A program made the position numbers and the translations under genes. From Deinococcus planocerae (GTDB lineage Bacteria > Deinococcota > Deinococci > Deinococcales > Deinococcaceae), in assembly GCF_002869765.1 (NCBI RefSeq), contig NZ_PNOR01000015.1, forward strand, positions 1-64,000: 64,000 nucleotides of DNA, written 5' to 3'. The notes beneath the pieces are model-generated. The model was not told the origin of the DNA and made no database searches. It saw only the letters and a list, made by a program, of their open reading frames with translations. Below, piece by piece: positions 60,674 to 64,000 of the stretch (its first letter is position 1; the number at the start of each line of letters is the position of its first letter).

Positions 60674-61465
60674 CTACCTCGTTGCGATCTTCACCCGCCT
60701 CTCCAACTGGTCCGTAAAGAGCGTCATCACCGTCGTCAGCGCGAGGTACACGGCGGCGATGGTCGTCAGCACGGGGATGGGCTGGAAGGTCTCGCTCGAC
60801 ACGCGCGACCCGGCGAGGGTGAGTTCGAGCAGGGCGATGGAGGAGGCGAGCGAGGAGTCCTTGAGCAGCGCGACGAGGTTGTTCACCAGGGGCGGCACGA
60901 CGATCCTGAGGGCCTGCGGAAGGACGACCGTGCTCATGGTCTGCCCGCCGCTCAGGCCCAGGCTGCGCGCCGCCTCGCTCTGACCGCGCGGGATGGCGAG
61001 GATGCCCGCGCGGATCACCTCGGCGTTGTAGGCACCCACGTTCAGGGCGAGGGCGATCACGGCGGACCAGAACTCGTCGAGGCGGATGTTCAGCCCGACC
61101 GCTTGCAGGATGGGCGGCAGCGCGTTGTACACGAACAGAATCTGCACGAGCAGGGGCGTGCCCCGGATCAGCCAGATGAAGAGCCCGGCGGGCGCGCGCC
61201 GGAGCCACAGCGCACTCGTCCGCTGGATGCCCGCCACGACGCCGATGATCAGCCCAATCAGCCCGCTCACCACGGTCAATTGCAGGGTCATCCGCGCGCC
61301 CTCCACGAACAGGTCGGCGCGGGGGCCGATGGGGTCGGGAACTGCGCGCAATACCTGGGTGATCACGAAAAAGAGCAGCAGGAAGGCGGCGACCGCGCCC
61401 ACGAGCCACAGCAGCAGATTCACGCCGCCGAGGGGTGGCCGGGGCGTGGTCTTTCGGGCCGTCAT
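60674..61465 (-). CDS. Polar amino acid ABC transporter permease
   Basis: A 263-residue HisM/GlnP-type permease. The family opening after the first helix is GARMTLQLTVVSGLIGLIIG, then RGTPLLVQILFVY, and the EAA loop GQSEAARSLGLSGGQTMSTVVLPQA (in part). The C-terminus QLERRVK is typical. ATG 61465 overlaps the stop of a 17-codon upstream frame as ATGA. No ribosome binding site stands before it, so translation probably depends on that coupling. Confidence 0.94.
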   Translation of the reverse strand: MTARKTTPRPPLGGVNLLLWLVGAVAAFLLLFFVITQVLRAVPDPIGPRADLFVEGARMTLQLTVVSGLIGLIIGVVAGIQRTSALWLRRAPAGLFIWLIRGTPLLVQILFVYNALPPILQAVGLNIRLDEFWSAVIALALNVGAYNAEVIRAGILAIPRGQSEAARSLGLSGGQTMSTVVLPQALRIVVPPLVNNLVALLKDSSLASSIALLELTLAGSRVSSETFQPIPVLTTIAAVYLALTTVMTLFTDQLERRVKIATR

Positions 61466-61515
61466 TCGTCGTCCCCGGCGGGCGAAACGGAGTGGAATGT
61501 GGGTTGGGTTGTCAT
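61462..61515 (-). CDS. 17-residue upstream ORF coupled to the permease
   Basis: The frame encodes MTTQPTFHSVSPAGDDE and stops at TGA 61464-61462, sharing ATGA with the permease start. AATGAT on the minus strand lies six bases before the ATG, matching the leaderless spacing seen in this window. No family is known. It may be a leader that brings ribosomes onto the permease gene or senses supply of an amino acid; both are inference. Confidence 0.5.
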   Translation of the reverse strand: MTTQPTFHSVSPAGDDE

Positions 61516-61596
61516 TGGCCGATCATTCCACAAATCGCGGCGTCCGGTGCCCGTCTGCGTGAGCCGCTCGGGGGTGGAAGTGCCGTCGTGTACGCA

Positions 61597-61629
61597 GAAA
61601 AATCCCAGCCGTCCGCGGGCGGCTGGGAG
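61597..61629 (-). terminator. Rho-independent terminator after amino acid binding protein
   Basis: On the minus strand TCCCAGCCG (61628-61620) pairs with CGGCTGGGA (61611-61603), followed by TTTTT. It separates the binding-protein gene from the permease gene of the same transporter. Confidence 0.88.
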
Positions 61630-61646
61630 AGCGGAGCGGCGTGGGC

Positions 61647-62405
61647 TCAGCGGCAGCGGATGTCCTGGCCGAAGTACCCGCCGCTGACCCGCGCGTAGGT
61701 GCCGTTGTTCTGCACCTTGGTCAGGGCGGCGTTGAGTTCCTTGAGCAGGCTGGAGTTGCCCTTGCGCACCGCCATGCCGATGCGCTCGTTGAACAGCAGG
61801 TCGCCCTGCACGAGCTTGCCCTTCTGCGCCTTCACGAGGTCGAGCCCGGTGAACTTGTCGCCCACCCAGGCGTCGGTGCGGCCCGCCATCAGCGCGGCCT
61901 GGGCGTCGGTGTCCTTGGGGAAGGTCTTCACGTCGCCCACACCGGGCACCTTGCGCACGTTCTCCAGGTAGGTCGTGCCGACCTGCACGGCGACCGCCTT
62001 GCCCCGCAGGTCGGCGGCGGTCTTGGGGCCCCCCGGCCTGGAGACGATGGCGCCGCCCGTGCAGTAGTGCGGGTTGGCGAAGTCCACCGCCCGCGCCCGC
62101 TCGGGCGTGATGCCGTGAGAGGCGATCACGAAGTCGTAGCGGTCCTGGTTCAGCCCGATCAGGAGGTTGTCGAAGGGCTGGGTCACCCACTGCACCTTCA
62201 GGCCCATCGTCTTGGCCATTTCGCCCGCGAGGTCCACCTCGAACCCCGTCAACTCCTTGCCCTTCAGAATGTTGAAGGGCGGGAAAGCACCTTCCGTGGC
62301 GATCCGGATGGTGCCGCTGCGCTTGATCTCGTCCCAGGTGCGCGCCTCGGCGGCGCTGGCGAGGAGAGTCAGGGCGGTGAGGGTCAGCAGGGCTCTTTTC
62401 ATCAT
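61647..62405 (-). CDS. Polar amino acid ABC transporter substrate-binding protein
   Basis: A 252-residue family 3 binding protein with signal KRALLTLTALTLLASAAEA. Conserved parts are IRIATEGAFPPFNILKGKEL, GFEVDLAGEMAKTMGLK, FVIASHGITPERARAVDFA and LRGKAVAVQVGTTY. No lipobox, so it is free in the periplasm. ATG 62405 is chosen because GGAGG lies seven bases upstream on the minus strand. A terminator follows it, so it is made in excess over the permease. Confidence 0.94.
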   Translation of the reverse strand: MMKRALLTLTALTLLASAAEARTWDEIKRSGTIRIATEGAFPPFNILKGKELTGFEVDLAGEMAKTMGLKVQWVTQPFDNLLIGLNQDRYDFVIASHGITPERARAVDFANPHYCTGGAIVSRPGGPKTAADLRGKAVAVQVGTTYLENVRKVPGVGDVKTFPKDTDAQAALMAGRTDAWVGDKFTGLDLVKAQKGKLVQGDLLFNERIGMAVRKGNSSLLKELNAALTKVQNNGTYARVSGGYFGQDIRCR

Positions 62406-62446
62406 GCGGGTTCCTCCGTTGTCGGGCTGGGCGGGATGTTTTCGGC

Positions 62447-62452
62447 ACTCTA
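62447..62452 (-). promoter_or_regulatory. Probable -10 box of amino acid binding protein gene
   Basis: TAGAGT on the minus strand gives a leader of about 35 nt that includes GGAGG. The -35 is weak (TTCCTC at 18-bp spacing). Confidence 0.45.
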
Positions 62453-62510
62453 GCGTCTGGATGAAGGTGTGAGGAAGACCACGCGGATGAGGAAGCTGAC
62501 GCGGCTCACA

Positions 62511-62541
62511 CAAAAACGCCGCCTCCAGGGAGAAGGCGGCG
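62511..62541 (-). terminator. Rho-independent terminator of the sugar ABC ATPase gene
   Basis: On the minus strand CGCCGCCT (62541-62534) pairs with AGGCGGCG (62524-62517), followed by TTTTTG. Standard form. Confidence 0.88.
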
Positions 62542-62560
62542 CTGCGGGGACGGGTGCGGC

Positions 62561-63772
<1,212 letters not shown>

Positions 63773-63960
63773 GATGAGGCCTACCTTTCGCCCCTGCTCT
63801 TGCCCGTGAGAGGTCTCCGTGGGAACGGGAATCGGGCAACCGGGGTACGAGAACGAGAGTCCCGGGGTTTACGCTGACGCTGGGTTGACGGGTGAAGTTT
63901 ACCACGGGCGCAAGCGCGGCGGCTGGACCCGGATCAAGACAGGGGCTCCCCCCGGCAACG

Positions 63961-63993
63961 GAAAAAGGGCGCAGACCCACCGGCCCACGCCCT
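63961..63993 (-). terminator. Terminator of a gene beyond the right edge
   Basis: On the minus strand AGGGCG (63993-63988) pairs with CGCCCT (63971-63966) over a 16-nt loop, then TTTTTC. It probably ends a minus-strand gene to the right of the window. The bases 63773-63960 hold the promoter of the sugar ATPase gene, which I could not define. Confidence 0.5.
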
Positions 63994-64000
63994 CTTCCCC

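Overview
The window is high-GC chromosomal DNA from a bacterium of the Deinococcus group; no species is claimed. The grounds are the gene repertoire (RecN, PilT, MreB, a TIGR00282 phosphoesterase, PEP carboxylase, DppABC-like transporter, MsrPQ) and the start architecture. About two dozen genes have a TANNNT-like -10 box only 5-9 nt before the start codon and no ribosome binding site, the signature of leaderless mRNAs described in Deinococcus. No rRNA, tRNA, CRISPR array, insertion sequence or prophage was recognised.

Layout. 1-3869: right part of a type I restriction operon, in which a much AT-richer HEPN-like gene lies between an unassigned gene end (probably hsdS) and hsdR. 3973-7564: a methyltransferase that looks internally deleted, acyl-CoA dehydrogenase, two small proteins, mreB. 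7632-12584: an envelope group of fabZ, an LptF/LptG-type permease, a GT28-type glycosyltransferase, a polysaccharide deacetylase and a methyltransferase. 12626-15923: LysE-type exporter, DUF2227-type membrane protein, secreted subtilase. 16065-19872: peptide ABC transporter. 19956-25139: AroE-like protein without recognisable catalytic residues, Ala/Arg-rich LEA-like protein, recN, lipoprotein. 25363-33409: pckA, an AT-rich orphan, EamA exporter, glucan phosphorylase, inositol phosphatase and small proteins. 33478-46305: purB, panC, pilT, greA, malQ, cobalamin adenosyltransferase, amidase, LptA-like protein, HD-GYP protein, phosphoesterase. 46289-55871: ppc, Stf0 sulfotransferase, GH13 amylase, ClC channel, MFS transporter, msrPQ. 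55892-63772: polar amino acid ABC genes split around a HIT gene and a TAXI-TRAP transporter, then a shared sugar ABC ATPase.

Working together. glgP, malQ, the GH13 enzyme and the MsmK/UgpC-type ATPase serve alpha-glucan use; pckA and ppc are the two arms of PEP/oxaloacetate exchange; several genes serve envelope building (mreB, fabZ, LptF-like, LptA-like, deacetylase, amidase).

Most unusual: (i) hairpin elements whose arms are built of degenerate 7-nt units, placed directly behind stop codons and sometimes supplying stop codons or a -10 box to neighbouring genes; (ii) a HEPN protein with an Rx4H motif inside the restriction operon; (iii) a 17-codon leaderless upstream ORF coupled by an ATGA overlap to an ABC permease; (iv) a 29-bp perfect hairpin between a stop codon and the next promoter; (v) the AroE-like probable pseudoenzyme.
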